Below are positions 1-6,324 of a stretch of 9,105 nucleotides of DNA, piece after piece. The notes under the pieces were generated by a model. It was not told where the DNA came from, did not search any database, and saw only the letters and a program-made list of their open reading frames with translations. The DNA comes from Lachnospiraceae bacterium (GTDB lineage Bacteria > Bacillota > Clostridia > Lachnospirales > Lachnospiraceae): assembly GCA_021205045.1 (NCBI GenBank), contig JAJPYH010000005.1:1-9105 (forward strand), given 5' to 3'. The number at the start of each line of letters is the position of its first letter. The stretch's first letter is position 1. The position numbers were made by a program, and so were the translations under genes.

Positions 1-234
1 TGCTGTTTCATAACCCCATCGGTGCCTTTCGCAGAAAGGCAGAATATAATGATGCAGCTGTGTCAGCGGGTATACAACCTGATTGATGATATCCGGGCAG
101 ATGACAGGACCTATCTGCTGGTGGCGCACAATGGTATTTCCCGTGTAGTGCAGTCTTATTTTTATGATATGACCAATGAAGAATTTGCCGCATTCGGTAT
201 TGGAAACTGCGAAGTAAGAACCTATACCTGGTAG
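1..234 (+). CDS. Histidine phosphatase family protein, C-terminal part (5' end outside window)
   Basis: The frame is open from the first base and ends at TAG 232-234, so about 77 C-terminal residues are visible. The segment YLLVAHNGISRVVQSY matches the second catalytic-histidine region of the phosphoglycerate-mutase-like (histidine phosphatase) superfamily, usually written as (V)xHGG(V/I)xR. Here the residue after His is Asn rather than Gly, which occurs in small clostridial members. The amphipathic helix before it (QLCQRVYNLIDDI) and the short tail ending in a (N)CEVRTYTW strand fit the normal C-terminus of the family. The N-terminal RHG motif is upstream of the window, so substrate class (sugar phosphate, nucleotide or other phosphomonoester) cannot be judged. 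The GTG at 22 is not a convincing start because the frame continues upstream. It is followed after 20 bases by the 95-aa gene and then by the HAD phosphatase gene, all on the same strand and probably co-transcribed. Confidence 0.8.
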   Translation, partial: CCFITPSVPFAERQNIMMQLCQRVYNLIDDIRADDRTYLLVAHNGISRVVQSYFYDMTNEEFAAFGIGNCEVRTYTW

Positions 235-254
235 AAATATGGAGAGTGATTGAT

Positions 255-542
255 ATGAAGCCAAAATCTGAGATCAGTCAGGAGCTGTATCAAATGATGC
301 TAGACAGGGGATATCAGGAACGCTTCTGCGATCTGGTCACGCAGAACCTGAATACAGATTTTACCGCGCAGAGAATGATTTACTATCTCTCTCACTACAG
401 CGAACTGCCGGAAGGGGAAATTGTAGATGAGATGCTTGCGATATTAAGTGACCGGAACCGGATTATGCAGAAAAAAGAATTGGAGTACAATAACGCAAAA
501 TATAACGAGTATCTGAATCGGAAAAGAACGGAAGAAGAATGA
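255..542 (+). CDS. Small conserved-looking protein of unknown function (95 aa)
   Basis: I chose the ATG at 255 because a GGAGAG ribosome site lies at 241-246, eight bases upstream; an in-frame GTG at 246 would overlap that site. The product (95 aa) has no signal peptide or membrane segment. It starts MKPKSEISQELYQMML, has a central part rich in helix-formers with RMIYYLSHY and EIVDEMLAILSDRNR, and ends in a highly charged helix (KRTEEE). I recognise the pattern only as a small helical protein often seen in Lachnospiraceae beside phosphatase genes. No catalytic motif is visible and no function is proposed. It sits between the histidine phosphatase (20-base gap) and the broken HAD gene (13-base gap), so it is very likely part of the same operon. 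Confidence 0.75.
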   Translation: MKPKSEISQELYQMMLDRGYQERFCDLVTQNLNTDFTAQRMIYYLSHYSELPEGEIVDEMLAILSDRNRIMQKKELEYNNAKYNEYLNRKRTEEE

Positions 543-555
543 CAGGAGGATTCCT

Positions 556-1370
556 ATGAGAATTAGACTTCTTGCTATTGATATGGATGGCACCTGTCTG
601 AATCCGCGCAGCAAAATATCAGAACAGACTATGAAAGCGCTGAAAGCCTGTGCGGATGCAGGGGTTATGATTGTGCCGACGAAAGGCGGGCATTGAGTTG
701 TCTGCCGTATCAGATGGCAGAGAATCCTGACTTGTACCGGTATGTCATTTCTTCCAACGGAGCGCAGATCACAGACTGCAGAAATATGACTTCTGTTTAT
801 CAGGTTCCGATCCCCAAAGGAACCGCCCTGCATCTTTTAGAGAGTTGCAGGAAAGAACGTCTGGGAATTACTGCGCATATCAGTCAGGAGAATCTGATGC
901 AGTGACGCGCGTTAATTTCTCTTGGAAGGGTAATATACGGACGGGATGCCAGAAATACTATTTATATAAAAAATATGTCTGACACAATCAGTCATAGCAA
1001 CGGTGTTCTGGAAGAGCTGCAGTTTTACTTTCTTTCCCGGGCGGCGAAAGAAAATGTTCGGGATATTATGAAAGGCTTTCCGGAACTGACTGCGGCATAT
1101 GACCGGAGCTATGTCGAAATTTTTTCAAATGGCGCGTCGAAAGGAAATGCTCTGTCGGAGTTGTCCTCATATTTGAAGATTGATCCTCGTGAGGTTGCCT
1201 GCATCGGAGACGGCGAGAACGATATGAATATGTTTCAGGCGGCCGGCGTTACATTCGCAATGGGAAACGCTGTTCCTGCACTGAAAGCTGCAGCTGACAC
1301 CGTCCTCCCATCAAACAGAGAGGACGGCGTTGTGTATGCGATTGAGCACTATATTCTGCCAGCACTGTAA
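556..1370 (+). pseudogene. Cof-type HAD-IIB phosphatase, broken by a frameshift and an in-frame TGA
   Basis: The ATG at 556 follows AGGAGG (544-549) at good spacing. All HAD motifs are present but spread over two frames: motif I AIDMDGT (frame 1), the SSNGA segment and LSCLPY region (frame 3), motif III lysine in ASKGNAL, and motif IV GDGENDMNMF near the C-terminus. The frame-1 part stops at TGA 694-696. Adding one base near 685-689 (GGCGG from a presumed GGCCGG) gives TKGRALSCLPY, the usual Cof sequence at this place. A second lesion is TGA at 903-905, after which the same frame stays open (RALISLGRVIYGRDAR) to TAA 1368-1370. Repaired, the gene would encode 271 aa, the normal size for Cof-type sugar-phosphate/phospholysine-type phosphatases acting in the cytoplasm. 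The piece 975-1370 alone keeps motifs III and IV but lacks the nucleophile Asp, so it should not be active. Confidence 0.85.
1331..1360 (+). repeat. Left copy of a perfect 30-bp direct repeat (HAD 3' end)
   Basis: The 30 bases here are identical and in the same orientation to 6288-6317. They begin TGTGTATGCG and end ATATTCTGCC. In this copy they lie inside the last codons of the broken HAD gene and encode VYAIEHYILP, followed by GCA CTG TAA. The two copies are 4957 bases apart and bracket the whole sulfatase/GH51/transporter unit with its promoter. Confidence 0.9.
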
Positions 1371-1373
1371 TTC

Positions 1374-1389
1374 CTGAAGGAACTGAATT
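1374..1389. terminator. Weak hairpin between convergent HAD and transporter genes
   Basis: The 20-base gap between the two convergent stop codons holds a six-pair stem (AGTTCC / GGAATT read on the minus strand, one G-U pair) with loop TTCA. There is no run of T after it on either strand, so termination is only a suggestion. Nothing better is visible downstream of the transporter gene. Confidence 0.25.
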
Positions 1390-1390
1390 G

Positions 1391-2803
1391 TTATGTCTGC
1401 CCGTTTCTCATACCTTCCAATTCTCTGTGCATCTGTTCACTCGTTTTTTTATCCAGCGGATACAGCAGGAACAAAATCAATACCGCAACATACAGAAGGA
1501 ATGGCACGAAAGTAGCCACACTGTACATTCCGTTTAAAACCGTATCTCCCTGCGAGATTCCGGTTCCCGCCAGACTGCTGTCATACCCGACAAGGCCCAC
1601 AAACCAGGGAGCCAGCGCGGCCAGCGTCTGTCCAATCTTTCTCATAAAAGTAAAGATCGCGTAATTGGAAGCTTCCTCACGCCTGCCGTTCACCCATTCC
1701 TGATGGTCGATGATGTCAGCCGCCATCGACCAGATTTCCATCGCCAGGAAAGCCACGCCGCAGTTGATGAAAAAGGAAAGGATCAGGAAAATCACAACGC
1801 TGTCCTGCCCGACATGCAGAATGAATGTCAGAAAGCTGAACACTGCCGAAATCGATATACCGATGACACAGATTTCCTTCTTTCCGATGGAGCGGATAAT
1901 TTTATTGGCAAAAAAGATGATCGTCAGCTTCGGAATATAGGAAATGATCAGATAAATCGTGTTCATGGCACTGTTCCCGAAATAATCCTTGAACAGATAC
2001 AGATTCACCGTGTTGGTGTACTGGTCGATAGCGATCAGCAGGCACCCAATCAGGCTCATGGTGACAAACGCCCTGTCTTTGACAATCCGTTTCACCGTGT
2101 CAAGAACCCGTGTTTTCTCTTTTGATTCCACCGGCACCACATTCTCGCTGGTGAAATAAAATCCCAGCGTATAGAAAATAATCATGCAGACTGCGATGAT
2201 CACCATGCCGATCAGAAGATTTTTTTCATTTAACTGATTCCCGTCAGCACCGGCGTTCATGACAAAAATCGGGAAAAGCAGCGTCGGAAGCGAGCCGATG
2301 CCGCCGCCCAGAGCCCGGCAGATCGAAAGATTACTGCGCTCATCGTCCTTCGTTGTCATCACACTGGCAAGAGAGCCATAGGGAACAAGCAGCACAGTAT
2401 AAAGCATCCCGTACAGAATATAGGTCACAGCAACCCAGATTGTGGAGACAAGCGTGCTTCCCGACACATGCAGGAAAATCAGCACCACGGAAAGCGCGAG
2501 CGGATATCCTCCGATTCTGAGAAACGGCCGGTATTTCCCATTCTTTCCAGGCTTTTTGTTCTGCACCAGAAAACCCATGATCGGGTCGTTTATCGCGTCC
2601 CAGATGCGCGCGCCCATCATGATAGCGGTAATCACACCGCCTCTGATACCCAGAATGTCCGAGCAGTAAATGACCAGATAGGCGCTGATCACGCTGAAGG
2701 CCGAATTGTTTGCCATGTCACAGAGAGTATAGCCCAGATAATTTTTTCCGGTCAGTCTGCCGCTTTTCGTTCCTCCTTTGCTGTTTTTTGTTTCTTCCTT
2801 CAA
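1391..2803 (-). CDS. GPH-family sugar:cation symporter (MFS, MelB-like)
   Basis: Predicted inner-membrane importer of 470 aa, the normal size for the glycoside-pentoside-hexuronide (GPH) family, with about 12 hydrophobic segments along the protein. The start is taken as TTG at 2801-2803, because AAGGAAGGTGGG (2810-2821) sits six bases upstream. A further in-frame TTG at 2828 lies inside a hairpin arm and has no ribosome site. Diagnostic family features are YTLCDMANN in segment 1 (Asp29) and RIWDAINDPIMG at residues 66-77 (Asp69, Asp73). These three Asp correspond in position to the cation-site acids of Salmonella MelB, so Na+ or H+ coupling is likely. The substrate is inferred only from the operon: a small arabinoside or xyloside delivered to the cytoplasmic GH51 enzyme encoded 87 bases upstream. 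It is the last gene of the unit and converges on the broken HAD gene. Confidence 0.88.
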   Translation of the reverse strand: MKEETKNSKGGTKSGRLTGKNYLGYTLCDMANNSAFSVISAYLVIYCSDILGIRGGVITAIMMGARIWDAINDPIMGFLVQNKKPGKNGKYRPFLRIGGYPLALSVVLIFLHVSGSTLVSTIWVAVTYILYGMLYTVLLVPYGSLASVMTTKDDERSNLSICRALGGGIGSLPTLLFPIFVMNAGADGNQLNEKNLLIGMVIIAVCMIIFYTLGFYFTSENVVPVESKEKTRVLDTVKRIVKDRAFVTMSLIGCLLIAIDQYTNTVNLYLFKDYFGNSAMNTIYLIISYIPKLTIIFFANKIIRSIGKKEICVIGISISAVFSFLTFILHVGQDSVVIFLILSFFINCGVAFLAMEIWSMAADIIDHQEWVNGRREEASNYAIFTFMRKIGQTLAALAPWFVGLVGYDSSLAGTGISQGDTVLNGMYSVATFVPFLLYVAVLILFLLYPLDKKTSEQMHRELEGMRNGQT

Positions 2804-2830
2804 GAGAAACCCACCTTCCTTCTTTTTCAA

Positions 2831-2874
2831 AAGGGCAGCGAAATCCTCAATTTTTGTCCAAGTCCACTGCCCTT
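2831..2874 (-). promoter_or_regulatory. Intercistronic hairpin between GH51 and transporter genes
   Basis: Perfect eight-base inverted repeat AAGGGCAG (2831-2838) and CTGCCCTT (2867-2874), with a 28-base loop, in the 87-base gap after the GH51 stop. On the minus strand it is followed by TTTTGAAAAAG, too poor in T for a full terminator. It may slow transcription or protect the 3' end of the upstream message, lowering transporter expression relative to the enzymes; this is inference. Confidence 0.4.
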
Positions 2875-2890
2875 CTACCCATCAGTCGGT

Positions 2891-4486
2891 TTATTCCGCG
2901 CTTTTCTCAATTCGAATCACATTCCAGGAATACGCTTTCAGCTTTGCTGAAAGCTTTCCCCCATCAAGCGTCGCCTCCCCCGTCACCGTGCGCGGCAACA
3001 CCCGATCCGGATTCTCAATGGTATTCACTGCCAGCCGATCATCGTCTGAAAGGACAATATGCTCCGCCACACGCCAGCCTTCGAACTGACGCAGGTCGCA
3101 GCCAAGCATCGTCCCCTTACCGTCTCTGTTCAGCGCCAGAATCACAAGTGATTCTCCATTCGGCTGCAGAATCGCCACCGCGTCCACGCAGGGCACCGGG
3201 CCATAAATCTGACTCATATAGCAGGGCGACTGCACCCTCGTATCCAGGACAGTTCCTCTGCCGTATCGGGACGCGTGCAGATACGGATAATAGATCGTCT
3301 GCCGCATCACTCCCTCATCAGAAGTGAAAATCGGAGCCAGCACATTGACCAACTGTGCCTGGCAGGCAATTTTGACACGGTCCGCGTGACGTAGCAGAAC
3401 GATCAGCATGCCCCCCACGGCCAACGCATCCTCCATCGTGTAAATGTCCTCCGAAAGCCTTGGCGCCTGCGTCCAGAACGCCCTCTGCTTTTTCGGTGGT
3501 TTCATGCTGGCTTTCATCAGGAATTCCTCATAACAGTGCGAGGTCAAATACCAGGTCCGCCACTCCTGCGGTTCCGCATTCGGATAGCGGAAATGATAGT
3601 TGACATTCCACTCATCAAAAGAAAGATTGATCTTTTTCCTGCTGTGCTTCCGCACACCGACGCTGTCACAGACGGCAATGGCGTCGCGGATATACCGTTC
3701 CATCTCCACCGGACAGGCTAAGAAATCACCGGTATCCCCTGTATATTTTCCAAAATAAGCGTGCAGGGAAATATAATCCACGTCGTTGTAGCATTCCTCG
3801 AGTACGCCGGTCTCCCATGCGCCGAAGGTAGACATGGTATACGCGGAGCTTCCGCAGGCCACCAGCTCAATCCGCGGGTCGACCGTCTTCATCAGCCTCG
3901 CCGTCTGGCTGACAAGATGACCGTATTCGACCGGCTTTTTCTGTCCGATCTGCCAGGGGCCGTCCATCTCATTGCCCAGGCACCAGACCTTCACGCCGTG
4001 AGGCGCTTCCACCCCGTGCTTTCGGCGCAGGTCACTGTAATAAGTTCCTCCCGGGAAGTTACAGTATTCCAGGACATTTTTCGCATCGTCCGCCCCACGG
4101 GTTCCCAGATTCACCGCCATCATCGGCTCTGTTCCGGCTTTTTTGCACCAGCTCATAAATTCATTTAAGCCGAATTCATTTGTCTCGATCGACTGCCACG
4201 CAGAATCGGCACGCGTCGGCCGCTCCTTCTTCGGTCCTACCGTGTCCTCCCACTGATAGCCTGAAATAAAATTCCCTCCGGGATAGCGTACAATCGGAAC
4301 CTGAAGTTCACGAACCAGATCAAGGACATCCGTGCGCAAGCCTTCTTCGTCAGAGGCCTCAAGCCCCGGCTGGTAAATGCCACCGTACACCGTTCTTCCC
4401 ATGTGCTCCACAAAAGAACCGAAAATTCTTTTATCTGCTTCCCCCACCTCGAAACGCCGATCCAGTACCAATTCCGCCTGTTTCAT
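2891..4486 (-). CDS. GH51 alpha-L-arabinofuranosidase, intracellular
   Basis: Retaining exo-enzyme releasing terminal alpha-L-arabinofuranose from arabino-oligosaccharides, arabinoxylan fragments or other arabinofuranosides. The start is ATG 4484-4486 behind AAAGGAGAG; an in-frame GTG at 4502 overlaps that site. The 531-aa product begins directly at the GH51 fold (GSFVEHMGRTVYGGIYQP) and has no signal peptide, so it acts in the cytoplasm. The catalytic acid/base is Glu173 in GNEMDGPWQ and the nucleophile is Glu292 in FDEWN. They lie almost exactly where the Geobacillus stearothermophilus enzyme has Glu175 and Glu294. VRYPGGNFISGYQWED (66-81) is the typical substrate-site block. The C-terminal part from about residue 400 is the beta-sandwich domain (YMSQIYGPVPCVDAVAI). 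It lies 126 bases after the sulfatase gene and 87 before the symporter, as the middle gene of the unit. A GH51 endoglucanase is less likely because of the AbfA-like length and motifs. Confidence 0.95.
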   Translation of the reverse strand: MKQAELVLDRRFEVGEADKRIFGSFVEHMGRTVYGGIYQPGLEASDEEGLRTDVLDLVRELQVPIVRYPGGNFISGYQWEDTVGPKKERPTRADSAWQSIETNEFGLNEFMSWCKKAGTEPMMAVNLGTRGADDAKNVLEYCNFPGGTYYSDLRRKHGVEAPHGVKVWCLGNEMDGPWQIGQKKPVEYGHLVSQTARLMKTVDPRIELVACGSSAYTMSTFGAWETGVLEECYNDVDYISLHAYFGKYTGDTGDFLACPVEMERYIRDAIAVCDSVGVRKHSRKKINLSFDEWNVNYHFRYPNAEPQEWRTWYLTSHCYEEFLMKASMKPPKKQRAFWTQAPRLSEDIYTMEDALAVGGMLIVLLRHADRVKIACQAQLVNVLAPIFTSDEGVMRQTIYYPYLHASRYGRGTVLDTRVQSPCYMSQIYGPVPCVDAVAILQPNGESLVILALNRDGKGTMLGCDLRQFEGWRVAEHIVLSDDDRLAVNTIENPDRVLPRTVTGEATLDGGKLSAKLKAYSWNVIRIEKSAE

Positions 4487-4586
4487 TTTCTGCTCTCCTT
4501 TCACAGGTTTTTACTGCCCCCTCCTTAAGGAATTTTAAGTTTCTCCTGCAATGTCCTGTTTTTCCAATCACGCTTTCTTTTTCCAG

Positions 4587-4619
4587 AGACGCCTTATTTT
4601 CCTTAAGACACCTTATTTT
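4587..4619. repeat. Two near-identical 14-base units around the sulfatase stop codon
   Basis: AGACGCCTTATTTT (4587-4600) and AGACACCTTATTTT (4606-4619) differ at one base and start 19 bases apart. The second unit overlaps the sulfatase stop (TAA at 4613-4615 on the minus strand). The rest of the 126-base gap to the GH51 gene is purine-rich on the coding strand, contains the palindrome CCTTAAGG, and has no obvious terminator, consistent with read-through within an operon. Confidence 0.5.
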
Positions 4620-6097
4620 TTCCGGACAGCGCTTTCCATGGGCAGCCCGGTCGCGTAGTCCAGCTGGCGCGGCTCGTATTCCTCATTTTCCCGCTGTCTT
4701 GTATACCCGGTGTACGACCAGGTTGCTTCCCTGGTATCCTGTTTCCTCCATGGCCTTAGCTCCCAGTCATAGCCTCGGAATGGATCTCTTGTCTCATTCA
4801 TCCAGTTCAGCAGCTTCTCATGCAGAGCCCTCGCGGTCTCATAATAAGCTTCCTCAAAAATGAGATTGCGCATTTCGCAGGGATCTTCCAGCATATCATA
4901 AAGCTCATCGATCTGATCCAACAGATGAACCGTGAGCTTATACCTTCCGTCAAAGACAGTCCTCATGGGGCGAAAACCGCCAAAGCCGTCATGATCCACC
5001 TCATAGCGGGTGAATTCCAGGTAAACTTCATGATTGATGTCCAGATTCGGATCCTCAAGCATCGGCAGAATGCTTTTCCCCTCCAGACGCCTCGGAATTG
5101 GCAGTCCCAGATACTCCATGATCGTAGGTGCCAGATTGATATGGGAAACCGGCGCGTCGGCCGTCACATTCCTCTTTCCTCCCTTAATCAGGAGCGGAAT
5201 CCTCGCAATCTCATCATAAGCCGCAGGTCCCTTCATCGTCAGGCAATGCGACTGCGCCATCTCCCCATGGTCAGAGGTATAGATAATCATTGCCTCCGGG
5301 GCATACAAACCGGCCGCCTCCAGCACTCTTCCCAGTTCATAATCCGCGTAGGAGTTGCACGCAAGATACCGGTTCAGATACTTCAAACTGACTGCATCGC
5401 GGTCCATCGTCCTGTTTTTCCCGGCCCACACCTTCTGATATTCCGGTTTTCCCTCCAATGTGTCATAGATATTCGGGCTCTTCGCAAACTCGTAATCCTG
5501 ATACAGCGTCGCATAGGGTTCGGGCGTCAGGCTCGGATCATGAGGCTCGTCCAGGGAAACCACTAGGAAAAATGGCTCCTCGCTGTGCTTCTTAAGGAAA
5601 TCCACCGCCCTGGTGCAGACTCTGTGTCCAAAGAGAAAATCTTCTGTGATGTCTGTGTCATTTTCCTGTCTGGAGCGGACTCTTTCTTCCTCAGTCAGCT
5701 CTTCCAGATAACAGCGCATATCGTACCAATACCCCTCGTCCCAGCCGTCTGCGCAGCGCCCCAGACCAAAGTAATCTCCGCCGTCCAGATGAAATTTCCC
5801 GATATACGCTGTGTGGATTCCCTGATCCTTTAGCCGCTGTCCCAGTGTTTTCACATTATCTCCCAGGGCATAGCTGTTGGTAAAGCTCCCGCACGAGTGC
5901 GGATACGTACCCGTAAATATCCCCGCTCTCGCAGGGCCGCACACTGGCTGTGTCGTATAGGCATGGTTAAACCTGACACCGTCCTTTGCCAGCCTGTCCA
6001 AATTCGGTGTTTTCATATTCCTGTTGCCATAACAGCCAAGCATATCATAACGTGTGCCGTCCGTCATCAGCAGAATTACCTGTTTTCCGTTGGCCAT
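4613..6097 (-). CDS. Type I (cysteine-type) sulfatase, cytoplasmic
   Basis: Sulfate-ester hydrolase of the alkaline-phosphatase superfamily, 494 aa. Residues 53-57 (CGPAR) are the C-x-P-x-R maturation motif in which the Cys becomes formylglycine. Other active-site blocks are MTDGTRYDMLGCYGN near the start (Asp13 metal ligand), GKFHLDG (Lys101, His103), PHDP (His186), TSDHGEM (Asp276, His277) and MKG (Lys289). The position after Asp13, usually Asp or Gln in better-known sulfatases, is Gly. There is no signal peptide: the catalytic fold starts at residue 6, so the enzyme should stay in the cytoplasm, unlike most Bacteroidetes gut sulfatases. No maturase (anSME or FGE) is encoded in the window, so it must be supplied from elsewhere. 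ATG 6095-6097 is preceded by AGGAAGGG. It is the first gene of a unit with a GH51 arabinofuranosidase and a GPH symporter, suggesting a sulfated arabinoside or similar small glycan. A phosphodiesterase or phosphonate-monoesterase activity of this superfamily is an alternative. Confidence 0.92.
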   Translation of the reverse strand: MANGKQVILLMTDGTRYDMLGCYGNRNMKTPNLDRLAKDGVRFNHAYTTQPVCGPARAGIFTGTYPHSCGSFTNSYALGDNVKTLGQRLKDQGIHTAYIGKFHLDGGDYFGLGRCADGWDEGYWYDMRCYLEELTEEERVRSRQENDTDITEDFLFGHRVCTRAVDFLKKHSEEPFFLVVSLDEPHDPSLTPEPYATLYQDYEFAKSPNIYDTLEGKPEYQKVWAGKNRTMDRDAVSLKYLNRYLACNSYADYELGRVLEAAGLYAPEAMIIYTSDHGEMAQSHCLTMKGPAAYDEIARIPLLIKGGKRNVTADAPVSHINLAPTIMEYLGLPIPRRLEGKSILPMLEDPNLDINHEVYLEFTRYEVDHDGFGGFRPMRTVFDGRYKLTVHLLDQIDELYDMLEDPCEMRNLIFEEAYYETARALHEKLLNWMNETRDPFRGYDWELRPWRKQDTREATWSYTGYTRQRENEEYEPRQLDYATGLPMESAVRKK

Positions 6098-6124
6098 GTC
6101 CTGCCCTTCCTTTCTGTCTCTGAA

Positions 6125-6137
6125 ACAATTGAATTGT
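6125..6137. promoter_or_regulatory. Candidate operator: 13-bp palindrome at the sulfatase transcription start
   Basis: ACAATT-G-AATTGT is a perfect inverted repeat with a one-base centre. It lies nine bases downstream of the -10 hexamer on the minus strand, at or just after the expected start of transcription. This is a classic place for a repressor site. No regulator gene lies in the unit, so the binding protein would act from elsewhere. Confidence 0.5.
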
Positions 6138-6145
6138 CTTCATAT

Positions 6146-6174
6146 ATTATAATCATTTTGAAATGCACCGTCAA
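6146..6174 (-). promoter_or_regulatory. Sigma-A promoter of the sulfatase-GH51-symporter unit
   Basis: Read on the minus strand: TTGACG (6169-6174), a 17-base spacer, then TATAAT (6146-6151), a near-consensus vegetative promoter. Transcription should begin near 6139, giving a leader of about 40 bases before the sulfatase ATG. The 110 bases further upstream (to the 30-bp repeat) hold two TGCCGGA direct copies but no other clear site. Confidence 0.8.
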
Positions 6175-6287
6175 CAGACTTTTGTATCATTGCCGGATTC
6201 CCATCGGTGCTTAATATGCCTGCCGGAACTTTTTCTATGCCCGAAGTATCTGCGAGCGCGGTACCCTTCCTATGCTGTCTATGTGTA

Positions 6288-6317
6288 TGTGTATGCGATT
6301 GAGCACTATATTCTGCC
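6288..6317 (+). repeat. Right copy of the perfect 30-bp direct repeat
   Basis: Identical to 1331-1360 over all 30 bases. In the HAD reading frame it encodes VYAIEHYILP, and the frame continues CCT GCA TGA (stop 6322-6324), giving VYAIEHYILPA where the left copy gives ...LPAL. It is therefore a genuine HAD C-terminus whose upstream part is missing; the bases before 6288 do not match the HAD gene. On the minus strand bases 6306-6317 form the last three codons and the TAG stop of the HD-domain gene. Confidence 0.9.
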
Positions 6318-6324
6318 TGCATGA
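6289..6324 (+). pseudogene. Relic of a second HAD-gene 3' end (11 codons and stop)
   Basis: GTG TAT GCG ATT GAG CAC... reads VYAIEHYILPA then TGA. Relative to the left copy the Pro codon is CCT instead of CCA and the stop comes one codon earlier. This points to a separate allele or ortholog of the HAD gene rather than a fresh copy. Nothing upstream of 6288 resembles HAD sequence. Confidence 0.6.

Noticed and set aside
903..905. TGA as a selenocysteine or recoded codon in the HAD gene
   Set aside because: Position is not a catalytic site in HAD phosphatases, a separate frameshift exists upstream, and no SECIS-like hairpin is evident after it.
2710..3327. Plus-strand open frame of 205 codons across the transporter/GH51 boundary
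   Set aside because: Ser/Pro/Arg-rich antisense shadow of two firmly identified genes, with no ribosome site.
4820..5566. Long plus-strand open frame (248 codons) inside the sulfatase gene
   Set aside because: Antisense to a well-supported sulfatase with intact motifs; no ribosome site and no recognisable domain.
6281..6297. GTGTAT short tandem run as a microsatellite
   Set aside because: Only two to three units, and half of it belongs to the 30-bp repeat.
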